From contig NZ_QEKH01000003.1 of assembly GCF_003096415.1 (NCBI RefSeq), positions 62,001 to 126,000 of the forward strand: a stretch of 64,000 nucleotides of DNA, in the 5' to 3' direction. The notes below the pieces were generated by a model. That model was not told the origin of the DNA, did not search any database, and saw nothing but the letters and a program-made list of their open reading frames with translations. Both the position numbers and the translations under genes were made by a program. Of this stretch, positions 1 through 10,189 are shown in pieces (the stretch's first letter is position 1; the number at the start of each line of letters is the position of its first letter). Origin of the DNA: Victivallis vadensis. GTDB lineage: Bacteria; Verrucomicrobiota; Lentisphaeria; Victivallales; Victivallaceae.

Positions 1-1
1 G

Positions 2-3000
2 ATCGCATTCGACGTGCGCAACGGCCGGCCTCCCGCCGGCGTGATATTCCGGGGTGAAATCATGTTGAAGAACGGCACCGTGATTCCGCTGGCCAGCAAC
101 GGGAACGTCCTGTCCAGTGCCGAAGCGCCGGAAAACTGGCGGCTGCCGGAGTTCGATGATTCAGGCTGGCGTCAGGCAAACCGGGTCGGAGCCGCCGATA
201 TGAAGCCGTGGAGCAAGCTCACCGATATGACGATGTTCCTGCCGGCGATGCCGCCGCCGGCGGTTCCGGCGACGCCGGGAAGGCTTCTGCTCGATGATTT
301 TGCGGATATCTCCAGCTGGCTGGGAGGGCCGGGCGAGGGGGGAAGGCCGGGAGCGACGCATCCGTTTGACTTCAGTTTCGGTTCGGTGCCGGATTCCCGC
401 CGGGAGGACGGCTGGGCCGGTGCCCTCTGTTTCGATACGGCCAGGCCGGGAGGCGAGGCCCGGTTCAGCAAAAACAGCATTTACCAGATGCCGATGGCGC
501 CATCGGCCGTGCTCTTTTCCGCCGATGCCGCAGGACATGCGGGCGGCGTGAGCTTTGCTTTCCTGGACCGCTTCGACCGCACGTTCACGACTTCCGAAGT
601 GCGGATCGGCGGGGAAGGCTGGCGGGACTACCGGCTTGAACTCAATGAAAAAACGATTCCGGAATTCCGCAAGATCGCCTTCCCGGTACGGCTCTCGCGG
701 ATTGCCTACCGCAATGACGAACCGGCGGCGGGACGTGTCCTGATCGACGACCTTTTCTGCGAGGCTGACGTTTCCCGGCCGGAGCGGCAACTTGAAGTGC
801 ATCCCGATTACCGGAAGCTCTGCTTCGATGTCGGTGAGCCGGCCGGCATGACTTTCCGGGTCCGCAATGCTCTGCCGGAGAGCGTGAACGGCAGTTTTGA
901 ACTCAAGGTGTTCGATATGGACCGCAAGGAACTGGTTTCCCGCCGGGCGACGCTGGAACTGGGTAAATTCGGTTTCGGCCGCGTGGATTTCGATCTCGGA
1001 ACATTTTCCCGGAAGGGGGGATATGCGGTGGAGTTGACCGTCGGCAACGGCCGCGTGAAACACGTATATCAGGGCTGGCTCGGCGTGATGCGGCCGAATG
1101 GAAGCCGCATCAACAAACTGCCGATGTGGTTCGGGCTGGAGGATCAGGAGATCAACACCGCTCCTTATGAAGCAGGTTTTCATGTGGAGTGGATGAAGTT
1201 GCTCGGCGCGGATATGATCCGGGGCGGTTTTTCCGGCAACCGGGCCGAGCGGGAACGCGGCAGCACTGCCGGTTATGAGGCATTCCGGCGAATGTGGCGG
1301 CCCCATACGGAAGCGGGGCTGGACATCTGCCTGGACTATGCCGGAGGCATACCGGCGTGGACGGCCGGAAGCGGGAAATCGCCTGCGGGGGTGATTCGAC
1401 CGCACAACTGCGATCCCGCCCTCTTTCGGGAACATATCGGCCGCGTCGCGGAATTCGTCGCCTCAATGCCGCGGATCAAGTGGTTCGAGTGGTTCAACGA
1501 ACCGAATCTGGGTTGGCGGATGCCGAACGAAGCTTATATGGAGGGCCTGCGGCTGCTGTATCCGATTCTGAAGGAACGGGCGCCGGAGGTGGCGGTCGGA
1601 ACCGGCGGGCTGGTGATCGGTGCGCATCCGAAAGCGCGTCCCGGCTTCATCAGGGAAACCTACGTGGACAATGCCGCCAGTTACGATATCGCGTTGTTTC
1701 ACGCCCATGACGGACTGTCGAACTACCGGAAATATACACAGGAGGTGATTCGCCTGACCGGAGGCACAAAACGGTTCGCCAATACCGAAACCGGCTACCG
1801 CTCCTATCACGGGAAACCGGAGCTGTTTTACCGGCAGGCAGGCGTACTGGTCCGGAAAATGGCCTATTCCCGCGCGGTCGGAATGGAATTCTACGTCTGG
1901 TTCATGGTGCAGGACTACTGGGATAAATATATCAATGCCGACGATTCTTTCGGACTGATCACGGTGGACAACCAGCCCAAGCCTTCCTGTGTCGCCTACA
2001 ATGAGCTGGTGCGGCAACTGGCCAATACCGTGCCGGCTCCGGGGGGCGGACTTGATCCGCGGCTGGAAAGCTACCGGTTCCGTGGCGGCGGCGAGGAGGT
2101 GTTCGCCGCATGGCCGAAACAAGATGGCGCGGTTTTCAGTTTCTGCCTGAAAAGCACGGCGCCGGTGCGTATGGTGGATATTTTCGGCAATGAGAACGTA
2201 CTTGAGCCGGTCAGGGGGATTGTTTATGTGAATACGCCGCAACTGCCGTTTTACCTGCGTGCTCCGGAGGGGGCTGTATCCTCGGTAGGCGAACTGGTGA
2301 GAATTGCGGGAAATCCGGTGTATGCGCCCGGAGAGAAACGCCCGGTTGAGCTGGAACTTTGCAATCCTTATCAGGAAAAGATTCAGTACGCCTTGTCGTG
2401 CAACGGGGAAAAGGTGACCGGAACGCTTTCCGCCGCGGCCGGACGGAAAGTCAGGCTGGCGACACTCTCTCCGGCTTCCGTCAAACCCGGTCCGTTTACG
2501 CTCCCGGTGGCGGTGGAACTGAAAAATACGGAAAGCAGGATACTTTACCGGGGAAATCTGAAATTGCAGGCCTGTATGGCGCTTCCGGTCGGCATGCGCG
2601 GTCAGGCGTATCCGGTCCGGCTGGATTCGGAGGCGGTCCTGACCGAACTGGCGTTCGATCCGACTACGCCGCGCTGGAGCGGTAAAGAGGACCTCTCCGC
2701 GGAAATCCGGTTGAGCCGGACCGCGACGGCTCTGGTATTCGATATTGATGTGCGCGACCAGAATCACTGCACCCCTTTCCGGCAGGCCATGAATTGGAGC
2801 AACGATTCCATTCAGGTCGGTTTGGCCGATCGCAGCGGAGCGCACCGGGAATTTACTTTTTCGGATGGGCCGGATGGCGAGCCGATCGCCTGGTGTCATC
2901 ATTCCCCGGTGGAAACGGAAGTCGGAAAGGCCGGGCTGCCGCTGACGGTTGCGCGCCGCGACGGAGTGACGCATTACCATTTTGAAATTCCGTTCCATCG

Positions 3001-3154
3001 GCTCGGAATCAGGCCGCAAAAGGGGGAACTGTTCCGCATGGCATTGCTGGTCAATGATAATGACGGCGGGAAACGCCTGCGCGTCATGGAGTATTTCGGC
3101 GGAATTGAAGGCGGCAAGAATATCGACTTCTTCGGCTGGTGCATCTTGAACTGA
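2..3154 (+). CDS. Secreted-type glycoside hydrolase, clan GH-A, with C-terminal CBM9-like domain (5' partial)
   Basis: The reading frame is open to the left edge, so the GTG at 14 is probably not the true start and the N-terminus (signal peptide, first domain) lies outside the window. What remains begins with a beta-rich segment containing a GH2-like [14 protein letters not shown] stretch, then a (beta/alpha)8 region. The acid/base is probably the Glu of WFNEPN (codon 1499-1501) and the nucleophile the Glu of ANTETGY (codon 1787-1789), the clan GH-A arrangement seen in GH39- and GH5-like enzymes. The last ~160 residues (ENLSAEIR-like start to VNDNDGG) match the C-terminus of the enzyme at 55290-58688 and look like a CBM9-type sugar-binding fold. 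A pseudopilin gene follows after 19 bp and a second hydrolase after that. Substrate cannot be told from sequence. Confidence 0.78.
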   Translation: MAFDVRNGRPPAGVIFRGEIMLKNGTVIPLASNGNVLSSAEAPENWRLPEFDDSGWRQANRVGAADMKPWSKLTDMTMFLPAMPPPAVPATPGRLLLDDFADISSWLGGPGEGGRPGATHPFDFSFGSVPDSRREDGWAGALCFDTARPGGEARFSKNSIYQMPMAPSAVLFSADAAGHAGGVSFAFLDRFDRTFTTSEVRIGGEGWRDYRLELNEKTIPEFRKIAFPVRLSRIAYRNDEPAAGRVLIDDLFCEADVSRPERQLEVHPDYRKLCFDVGEPAGMTFRVRNALPESVNGSFELKVFDMDRKELVSRRATLELGKFGFGRVDFDLGTFSRKGGYAVELTVGNGRVKHVYQGWLGVMRPNGSRINKLPMWFGLEDQEINTAPYEAGFHVEWMKLLGADMIRGGFSGNRAERERGSTAGYEAFRRMWRPHTEAGLDICLDYAGGIPAWTAGSGKSPAGVIRPHNCDPALFREHIGRVAEFVASMPRIKWFEWFNEPNLGWRMPNEAYMEGLRLLYPILKERAPEVAVGTGGLVIGAHPKARPGFIRETYVDNAASYDIALFHAHDGLSNYRKYTQEVIRLTGGTKRFANTETGYRSYHGKPELFYRQAGVLVRKMAYSRAVGMEFYVWFMVQDYWDKYINADDSFGLITVDNQPKPSCVAYNELVRQLANTVPAPGGGLDPRLESYRFRGGGEEVFAAWPKQDGAVFSFCLKSTAPVRMVDIFGNENVLEPVRGIVYVNTPQLPFYLRAPEGAVSSVGELVRIAGNPVYAPGEKRPVELELCNPYQEKIQYALSCNGEKVTGTLSAAAGRKVRLATLSPASVKPGPFTLPVAVELKNTESRILYRGNLKLQACMALPVGMRGQAYPVRLDSEAVLTELAFDPTTPRWSGKEDLSAEIRLSRTATALVFDIDVRDQNHCTPFRQAMNWSNDSIQVGLADRSGAHREFTFSDGPDGEPIAWCHHSPVETEVGKAGLPLTVARRDGVTHYHFEIPFHRLGIRPQKGELFRMALLVNDNDGGKRLRVMEYFGGIEGGKNIDFFGWCILN

Positions 3155-3173
3155 TCAACGAAAGGATGGTTAT

Positions 3174-3971
3174 ATGAAAAAGAATCTGATCCATGTTACA
3201 TCTCCTGCCGGATCTATCGCGGCCCCGCGCTGCCGGTTTACCCTTATTGAGTTGCTCGTTGTAATAGCGATCATCGCCATTCTCGCGGCGATGCTGCTTC
3301 CTGCGCTGAACAAGGCGCGGGAAAGGGCGCACACGGCTTCCTGCAGCGCCAATCTGAAACAGATCGGCAGCGCCAATCTGTTTTATGCGGGGGATTACCG
3401 TGACTATCTGCCGGTAGGCGAGTACCCGGGAACATTCGGCGGCGACCGGCCGCTGACGCGGTGGCATCAGCGCCTCGCACACCTTTATCTTGCCAACAAC
3501 GCGGCGCTGTTCCGGTGTCCGGGAGCCAGGCCGGACGAGGGATTCAACAGCGAATACAAGGAGAACGGTTCTTATACGACGGCTTCCGGCACTCCGCGTT
3601 CGGATAAGGAGAATTACCGGATCGCCGGCAGGCCCACCTGGGTCACTTATACGGCGGTCGCAACAATTGCGGGAGCATTGAACAGCTGGACCGGAGGAGC
3701 GGAGCAGTACACACCCCGGCGGCTTATCCGGATGAAACGGCCGTCGTTGACGGTATATGCTCTGGACGGCCGGGAGATGCTGGTGCTGGGAAGTGAACTG
3801 ACGCAGGTCGCGGCAGCCCGTTATCCGCAGGTTTACCGCCATAACCGTAGGTCCAACGTCTGTTTTGCGGACGGGCATGCCGGTACGATCCGGATGGGAT
3901 TGAGCTGGGGAAAACTTTCACAGGAATATGTGTTCATCTGGCCCGAAAGTTCCAGGATGAACGACAAATAA
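3174..3971 (+). CDS. Type II secretion/type IV pilin-like pseudopilin
   Basis: A 265-residue protein with a polar leader of about 22 residues ending in arginine, then the prepilin cleavage/methylation segment [17 protein letters not shown] and the helix continuation ending LNKARE. The C-terminal part is a globular head with an H-X9-DG signature ([12 protein letters not shown]), typical of the pilin-like proteins that are strongly expanded in Lentisphaerae and Planctomycetes. A GAAAGGATGG ribosome site precedes the ATG. It lies between two secreted glycoside hydrolase genes (19 bp after the first, 28 bp before the next), so the three are probably co-transcribed. Family knowledge: such proteins are processed by a prepilin peptidase and assemble into pseudopili. 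A role in export or display of the neighbouring hydrolases is inference. Confidence 0.88.
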   Translation: MKKNLIHVTSPAGSIAAPRCRFTLIELLVVIAIIAILAAMLLPALNKARERAHTASCSANLKQIGSANLFYAGDYRDYLPVGEYPGTFGGDRPLTRWHQRLAHLYLANNAALFRCPGARPDEGFNSEYKENGSYTTASGTPRSDKENYRIAGRPTWVTYTAVATIAGALNSWTGGAEQYTPRRLIRMKRPSLTVYALDGREMLVLGSELTQVAAARYPQVYRHNRRSNVCFADGHAGTIRMGLSWGKLSQEYVFIWPESSRMNDK

Positions 3972-3999
3972 CAGACGAAAACAATCGGGGGCATAAAAA

Positions 4000-6921
4000 G
4001 TGTCGATTTCAATTTCAGGAAAATGGGCGGTTTTGTTCTGTCTTTTGTCATTGCCGGCGGCCGGTGCGTCGGGAGAAGGGACCGTGCGCGAATGGCTTCC
4101 CGGAGCCGGTGCGCCGCCGGCCCGGATTGCGTGGACTCCATCCGGCGGTACGCCGGTGCGGATACAGGAACCGGCGGCACGAGAGAGTGCGGATAAAACG
4201 AAGGTGTGGCGTTTCGACTCCAGGCCTTCCGACAAGGCATTGGCTTATGCCGTGAAACTGGATGGCGTGGAATTGAAACTTGAACACGGCTGGTTTGAGT
4301 TTTCCTACTATCTTCCGGCGGATTCGCGGGTGACCCGGCTGCGTCCCGGCGTGCGGGTGCGGGGCAAAAAACATGTTGCGGCGGATCTGGTTCCGGTCAA
4401 AGGGCGCTGGACCGTCGTACGATGGCCGCTGGACGGGCCGGAAACCGCCGCGATACGGCGCGACGGCGGCAAGTATGCGGAAGCTCTTGAATTGGGTGTA
4501 CTCGCTTCCGGCGGACCGATTGCGCTGGAAATCGGCGGATTTGCAGTGGGTGCCGGCAGCCGGGACCGGGAAGGTATTTATTCCATTCCTCTGACGCCGG
4601 AAACACAAGGAGCCTGGAATGCCGTCACCGGGCTGCCCGGTTTCGCGGGCGTCTGGCCTCCGGGAGGCTTCACACAAAAGCGAACGGCTCCCACTTTACC
4701 GGGGGAGAAGGAGAAGGTGTTCCGGTTTGACGCGAAAGGCAATGCGCTGGCGCTGACCTTCCGCATCGAGGCGCCGCTCGCGGATACATGGCTGGAATTC
4801 GACTACTTCCTGCCGGAAGGCTCTAAAATAAAGTCGGTCAATCCGGGCATCACCGTCCGGGAGTGGAACGGAAAACGGCGTACCCTCCGGCTGCCTCCGG
4901 TGGTCGGAAAGTGGCGGAAGGAGAAGCTCGCGCTGGCGGAGATCATGGGCGGCGATACCTGGCGAAGCGGCGAGGCGGCGACCGCTTCCTCATTTGAAAT
5001 CGGCTTTCTCGGCGAGCCGGAGAGTTCCGTCGCGGTGGAATTCGGCGAGATCCGCCTGCTGCGGGAGCCTGCCGCCTTTGCTCCGCTGGTCCGTCCGCAG
5101 TGGCTGGAGGAATCGGGCAGGCTGAAGCGCACCTTCCATATCGAAGACGCTCCCCGGAAAGGCTGGATCATGGCGCTGGCCGCTCCTTCCTTTACGCTGT
5201 GGGTCAACGGCCGCGAGCTTGGCCGGGGGAAGTTCAACAACTCCGGCGTCTGGACGATGCACGCCGGAAACGGCTGGCCCGTCGCCGCCGAGTGGCCGCT
5301 CGACGGCGTGTTGAAAGCCGGAGAAAACGAGGTCGAAATCGAGATCGCCCCAGGCGGGGCGCGCGGGCTGGTCGCGCTCGGTTGGGAGGAGGATTCCCGG
5401 CGGTGCGTGGTGGTTTCGGATGGAGCGTGGCGGAATGTTTCAGGAGATGCGGTCAAAGTCCGCCCGATCGGGGAGCCGGTGCGGCTCAAGGGGTTGGATA
5501 TTTATCCGGTCAGGCGTCCCGCCGCATGGCTTCCCGAGGTCCGGCGTCCCGACTATGCGGCAGTTCCCGCTTATGCTCCGGCCTGCGAACGGCTCAAGGT
5601 CGCGCCGGAACCGGGGAAATGGGGCACGGTTCAGGAAAACGGCCGCTGGTGGCTGAAAACTCCATCCGGCAAGCCGTTCTTTTTCAACGGCATCCAGACG
5701 GTGGCACGCATCTGCGAAAATTACGGATATTCCGACTGGGCGCGGCGGGCCTATTCCTCCGAAAAGGAGTGGGGCGACGATGCGGCCGCTCTGGCGCAGC
5801 GGCTCGGCTTCAACGGACTGGCGGTCGCGGCCACCGCAGATGCCGCCTTCGCGGCGGGAGCGCGGCGTGGAATGGTCTATTTCACCTATCTGGGGTGCGG
5901 CGACGGCGGCCCGGCTCTGGTGAACCGGCAAGGGCAGCCGCTGCCGGGACTTGCGGACCCGTTCGACGAAAACTGGAAAAGCAGGTTGCGCCGCCGGGCG
6001 GCGGAAGCGGGAAAACGGTGGAACCGCGATCCGGCCTGCATCGGATTTTTCGTGAACAACGAAGCGCATCTGGAAGGAAATCTCGCGGGGCGTTCTTCCT
6101 CGGGTTTCGTTTATTCGGAGGCGTGCGGCCGGGAATTTGTCCGCTGGCTGCGCGAACGCTACCGGAACGACCTGCAAATGCTGAATCTGGCGTGGTTCGG
6201 CAAGGCGGAAGCGGAGTATCTCGGGAGCTTTGAGGAGGTGCTGGTGAAAAAGCCGGACCCGCTGGGCAAAGTTCCTTTCATGGCCGATCCGACCGCCGCC
6301 GCCGCGCTGGCGCAGATCGGCCGCCGCCTCGGCGGAGATGAACGCGACGGCAGGAAGGGGCGCATGCGCAAGGATTTTGACGATTTTGCGGTGCATACGG
6401 TCAAGGTTTATGCCGGTTACGTGCTTAAGACAATGCGTGAATTCATGCCGGATAAACTCATCGGCAGCAACCGTTTCATGGGCGCGTCGACCGAGGCGAT
6501 GCTGGAAGCGTGGAAGGATTACGACCTGATCGCATGGAACTCCTACCCGATGTGGGTCTGGAAGGATGCGACATACACCGGCCGTCAGCTGGCCGAAATC
6601 CGGAAGGCGCACCGGGTCACGGGCAAGCCGGTGATGCTGACCGAATGGGGCGTTCAGGCGCTGGATGTGCGCATGGCGTCGCCGTCGGCGCAGCTGCTGA
6701 CCCAGAAGGAACGCGGCGAGGGCTACGGCAAGGTGGTGAAACAGGTCGTCGAAACCTTTCCCTTCGTCGTCGGGATGGTCAACTTCGGCTATCAGAACCT
6801 GGCGGACAGCGAAGGGCAGGGCTGGGGTGTGGTGGACAATGAGGGGCGGCCCTATCATGACTTCATCTCCGGCATCGTCGCGGCCAACCGATGGCTTGAC
6901 GAATATTTCGTCGGTAAATGA
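4000..6921 (+). CDS. Secreted glycoside hydrolase, GH42/GH-A beta-galactosidase-like
   Basis: GTG start; residues 1-25 form a signal peptide (hydrophobic VLFCLLSLPAAGASG). The first ~520 residues hold two related beta-sandwich modules with LELEHGWFEFSYYLP- and TWLEFDYFLPEG-type segments, then a galactose-binding-like domain. From about residue 540 a TIM barrel follows. The acid/base is probably Glu688 in FFVNNEAH and the nucleophile Glu882 in VMLTEWG, at beta strands 4 and 7 as in clan GH-A beta-galactosidases. The protein ends soon after the barrel. It is the last gene of the hydrolase-pseudopilin-hydrolase group and is followed by a strong hairpin terminator 26 bp downstream. Exact family and substrate are uncertain; GH42- or GH2-related activity on beta-linked galactans or glucans is the likeliest reading. 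Confidence 0.75.
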   Translation: MSISISGKWAVLFCLLSLPAAGASGEGTVREWLPGAGAPPARIAWTPSGGTPVRIQEPAARESADKTKVWRFDSRPSDKALAYAVKLDGVELKLEHGWFEFSYYLPADSRVTRLRPGVRVRGKKHVAADLVPVKGRWTVVRWPLDGPETAAIRRDGGKYAEALELGVLASGGPIALEIGGFAVGAGSRDREGIYSIPLTPETQGAWNAVTGLPGFAGVWPPGGFTQKRTAPTLPGEKEKVFRFDAKGNALALTFRIEAPLADTWLEFDYFLPEGSKIKSVNPGITVREWNGKRRTLRLPPVVGKWRKEKLALAEIMGGDTWRSGEAATASSFEIGFLGEPESSVAVEFGEIRLLREPAAFAPLVRPQWLEESGRLKRTFHIEDAPRKGWIMALAAPSFTLWVNGRELGRGKFNNSGVWTMHAGNGWPVAAEWPLDGVLKAGENEVEIEIAPGGARGLVALGWEEDSRRCVVVSDGAWRNVSGDAVKVRPIGEPVRLKGLDIYPVRRPAAWLPEVRRPDYAAVPAYAPACERLKVAPEPGKWGTVQENGRWWLKTPSGKPFFFNGIQTVARICENYGYSDWARRAYSSEKEWGDDAAALAQRLGFNGLAVAATADAAFAAGARRGMVYFTYLGCGDGGPALVNRQGQPLPGLADPFDENWKSRLRRRAAEAGKRWNRDPACIGFFVNNEAHLEGNLAGRSSSGFVYSEACGREFVRWLRERYRNDLQMLNLAWFGKAEAEYLGSFEEVLVKKPDPLGKVPFMADPTAAAALAQIGRRLGGDERDGRKGRMRKDFDDFAVHTVKVYAGYVLKTMREFMPDKLIGSNRFMGASTEAMLEAWKDYDLIAWNSYPMWVWKDATYTGRQLAEIRKAHRVTGKPVMLTEWGVQALDVRMASPSAQLLTQKERGEGYGKVVKQVVETFPFVVGMVNFGYQNLADSEGQGWGVVDNEGRPYHDFISGIVAANRWLDEYFVGK

Positions 6922-6947
6922 CCGATAACGGAAGTTCTGATTCCGCC

Positions 6948-6972
6948 GGCTCCGAATTTCGGAGCCTTTTTT
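6948..6972 (+). terminator. Rho-independent terminator after the hydrolase gene
   Basis: GGCTCCGA pairs perfectly with TCGGAGCC (8 bp) around a 3-nt loop and is followed directly by six T. It ends the transcription unit of the first three genes. Confidence 0.9.
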
Positions 6973-7091
6973 ATTGCAACAAGCTGGCATTTCGGAAAAA
7001 TGGGAATATTGTTTGGAATAAGCGGAAATAAGGCTAAGTTTTTTTATCCTGGTCACGTCTTATTCTTCAGTGAAACTCCGGGAGGTCAGGT

Positions 7092-10000
7092 GTGGGATTG
7101 AAATGGATTATGGCGGCGGCGATGCTGCTGGTTGCGACAAACTTTGTCATGGCAGCAGCGGTTCGGGTGGCAGTGGTGGGGGAAGAGGAGACTGTCCGGG
7201 AAATTCGTTCCCGGCTGGAAGCGGAACAGGATATCGTCCTGGCGGAGTGGAAGGATGCTCCGGAGGTTTCCGCCTTGTATGATCCGAAAATTGCCGCGTA
7301 TCCGCTGCCGGAGGCGGATTTTCTGATCGTGGCGGCCAAAGAGCGGCTGGTGGCGGTTCTGAATCTCCGTCACTCCTATCTCGCCGCCGAATTTTCCCCC
7401 GGCCGGGAGCCTGTCGAAACGGCGCAGCGGGTTCTGGAACGCATACGCAAGGCCGCAACTGCGGAACAGAGCGGATACTTCTGGAGTGTGGTGATTGAAG
7501 AACCGCATCGGCTGACTTCGGGTACCGGCGGAGGAAACGCGCCGGAACTTCTTTCGGCAGGGCTGGAGGAGTACTGGTTGAAAGAGCCGTCATGTCTGGT
7601 GATCGATCGGCATGAGCCGGAGAAAAGCTGTGCTGAAGGAGGCTTTTTCCGGTACTGTTTCCCGATTCGGCTCAATAGCTGGGTGGTGAGGCTGCGCGAG
7701 GGAAAGAAAAACGGTTTCTATCTGGAGGCGGCTTCTTTTTTCGGCCGACGGATGTTTGTCGCTTATACGAAGGAAGTACCGGTTACGCAGGAAACCGCGG
7801 TGCAACTGAAGGAGTTTGACGCTGGTCTGAAACTGTTTTTAAAACGGAACGGAGCGGAAAAATCACCGGAACGGCAATCGTATCCGAATACTCTGTCGGG
7901 TTACCGGGATCAATTGGGGAGGCTGCACATTTTTTCCGACCGCTGGTTCGATCTATGGGCGGCGGCGATCAAAAAATATCCCTATTATTCCTGGGGAGGG
8001 GAATTAACCCAGAGAAGCGGTGGCGAACAGGCTGTTGCAAATTCTGCGTATTCCTCCGACCATGCGTTCTCCATGGCCAGAAAATGGTTGAGCGGGATGC
8101 GTGAAATGAGGCTTCGGCATGCAATACCGAAAATGGATCCCACCGGTTTGGTCGCACTCTCATTGCAATGCAATACTTTTCCCAGATTCGGCAAGAACAG
8201 GAAACTTCCCGATATCGATTGGGACGCGATCAAGACATTGGCGGCGGAGGCGCGCCGGGAGTACCGGTTGTGGTATCGGGCACGTTTCGGGCTGAAGTAT
8301 GACCCGGAGCGCGGGCTGCGTACCGTCCCCGAACTGCAGGCGTATTTCCGGGAATTGGAAAATGTGGGGCTGAGAGAACATAACTACTATTCGCTTCAGG
8401 ATTACTATGACGGCCTGTCCGAAGTGATTGCGGAAGAGATCCGGGCTGCCGATGCCTTTCTGACGGTGGAGGATACTCCGGAACGGCAGCGCGGAATTCC
8501 GCCGATCGGCCAATTCATTCTGAGTGAAAGTTTTTCGACAAATACGCAGACGGCTGTTCCGGAGCGGCGGATACTCTACGAGCAGATTGAAGCCGCGCAG
8601 CGTTCAAAATCCAAACTGATCCGCCAGCTCGGCTGCTTCTGGCAACTTCACAGAGAACAGGATAAAGTGGAATACCGTCCCGATGAATCACTGAAATTAT
8701 TCCGGGAATATTGCCGGCAGGTAAAGGAAATCTACGGCAGGGAAGCCCCCTATCTGGCTGTGGTGAATAATAAATCGAAAATAAAAGGGGGGAATTTTTC
8801 AATTGTGCAGAAGAAATTTAAGGCGATTGCGGCTGAAGTATTCGGCGATGATACGGATTTCCTGCCGTCAGGACGGGAATTATATGAATTACGCGGTTTG
8901 GGGAGAGTACCGCCCCGGCAAGTGGAAAAATTCCTGCCGGTGATCAGGGAGCGCATGGATTTCTATCTGACTTCAGCAGCCGGTAAGGAACTGCAGGCCA
9001 TTTTCAACAACATGGCTTGGGAGGGAGATGATTATTTCCTGCAGCATGATGCAAAGGAACGGCGGGAGCTGATTGAGAGATTCAATTCAAAGGTTGAACT
9101 TTCAACCCCGGTTCCGTGGGGTGACCGGGGCGTAATTCTGAATTCCATTATGCGGGGAGGGATGATCTATCTGGTGGGGTTCCGGGAACGGCAGCAGTTG
9201 ATAACACTGTACCGGTTCAATCCGGAAAGCAGACAACTGGATTGTTGTGCCTCGTCTAAAGTGGATCTGGAGCGTGCCGGCCGTTTCGGCAGGGGGATTG
9301 TGGATACTTGCGGCATGTTTGATGTGGAAGGGGATTATGCCGTCTGGATGAGAGAAAAAGAGGGAGACGGTTTCCGCCCGGATGGCAATGTGTTTCGTCC
9401 CGGAATTCCGAAGGAAAGGGTTCATGTTTTTGATTTGAAGGGGAAAAAAGCATGGACTCTTACGGACTTTCCACACAATGGCCTGAGGTCAGTCGCGTTG
9501 CTCGGCGGCAAACTCTATATTGCACTGAATTCCGCAAACAATACGAATTCCATGCTGGTTCGTTGCGATTTGTCCGGAGATAACCGGGAAGTCCTTTTCG
9601 ATACCGGCCGGGAGGAAGAACAGAACAGTTTCGATGCACGCGACCCGTTCTCACGTTTTCTGCTGAGGAGCAACCCTTTTCGCGGGCGGCTGCTGCTGTT
9701 TGGAGACTCCGTATTGTATGAGATGGATCCGAATACCATGGAGGCTTCTGAAATTTCCGATGAAACCCTTGGCGGAAACAGAACGATTGTGGGTGATGAA
9801 ACACTCTATATTCCCGGAATGGATTGCCGTTATTTAACTTATAATCTGAAATCCGGAAAATTGCAGCGTGTGGCGGTTTTCGATTGCAGTTCCACGGGCG
9901 TAAAAGAGCAGGATTTGCTTCCGTATCAATGGCGCCTGAAGTTCAATTACTCTTATGCGGGGATTCCTGCGCGTGCACTGGCATTTGTTCTGCAGGGGAA

Positions 10001-10184
10001 TCGGATGCTCCAGCCGAGAGAACAGATGGTGCTGATTGATCTCGATCATATTGAACAGTCACCGCCAGTGCTGGTGCCGCGACAGTTCAATGCCTCGCCG
10101 GCGGACGCCTATCCGGCAAAAGACGGAAAATCCTTCTGGCTGGTTTTGCCGGAGGGAAAAATTCAGTTGTTGACTCCCAGGTGA
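7092..10184 (+). CDS. Secreted protein with CsgG/FlgO-like N-terminal domain and C-terminal beta-propeller
   Basis: GTG start with GGGAGG six bases upstream. Residues 1-23 are a signal peptide. Residues ~24-260 (VRVAVVGEEETVREI..., ADFLIVAAKERLVAVLNLRHSY) resemble residues ~25-270 of the next gene product and, loosely, the CsgG/FlgO group of outer-membrane or surface proteins. The middle (~260-660) is mostly helical and unrecognised. The last ~350 residues show repeated hydrophobic strands of the kind MIYLVGF, LYIALNSANN, VLYEMDPNTMEA, LYIPGMDCRYL, which suggest a beta-propeller. The stop overlaps the next gene region, so the two are co-transcribed. No enzyme motif was found. Codon third positions look less GC-rich than in flanking genes, so recent transfer or low expression is possible. 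Function unknown. Confidence 0.6.
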   Translation: MGLKWIMAAAMLLVATNFVMAAAVRVAVVGEEETVREIRSRLEAEQDIVLAEWKDAPEVSALYDPKIAAYPLPEADFLIVAAKERLVAVLNLRHSYLAAEFSPGREPVETAQRVLERIRKAATAEQSGYFWSVVIEEPHRLTSGTGGGNAPELLSAGLEEYWLKEPSCLVIDRHEPEKSCAEGGFFRYCFPIRLNSWVVRLREGKKNGFYLEAASFFGRRMFVAYTKEVPVTQETAVQLKEFDAGLKLFLKRNGAEKSPERQSYPNTLSGYRDQLGRLHIFSDRWFDLWAAAIKKYPYYSWGGELTQRSGGEQAVANSAYSSDHAFSMARKWLSGMREMRLRHAIPKMDPTGLVALSLQCNTFPRFGKNRKLPDIDWDAIKTLAAEARREYRLWYRARFGLKYDPERGLRTVPELQAYFRELENVGLREHNYYSLQDYYDGLSEVIAEEIRAADAFLTVEDTPERQRGIPPIGQFILSESFSTNTQTAVPERRILYEQIEAAQRSKSKLIRQLGCFWQLHREQDKVEYRPDESLKLFREYCRQVKEIYGREAPYLAVVNNKSKIKGGNFSIVQKKFKAIAAEVFGDDTDFLPSGRELYELRGLGRVPPRQVEKFLPVIRERMDFYLTSAAGKELQAIFNNMAWEGDDYFLQHDAKERRELIERFNSKVELSTPVPWGDRGVILNSIMRGGMIYLVGFRERQQLITLYRFNPESRQLDCCASSKVDLERAGRFGRGIVDTCGMFDVEGDYAVWMREKEGDGFRPDGNVFRPGIPKERVHVFDLKGKKAWTLTDFPHNGLRSVALLGGKLYIALNSANNTNSMLVRCDLSGDNREVLFDTGREEEQNSFDARDPFSRFLLRSNPFRGRLLLFGDSVLYEMDPNTMEASEISDETLGGNRTIVGDETLYIPGMDCRYLTYNLKSGKLQRVAVFDCSSTGVKEQDLLPYQWRLKFNYSYAGIPARALAFVLQGNRMLQPREQMVLIDLDHIEQSPPVLVPRQFNASPADAYPAKDGKSFWLVLPEGKIQLLTPR

Positions 10185-10189
10185 GCGGC

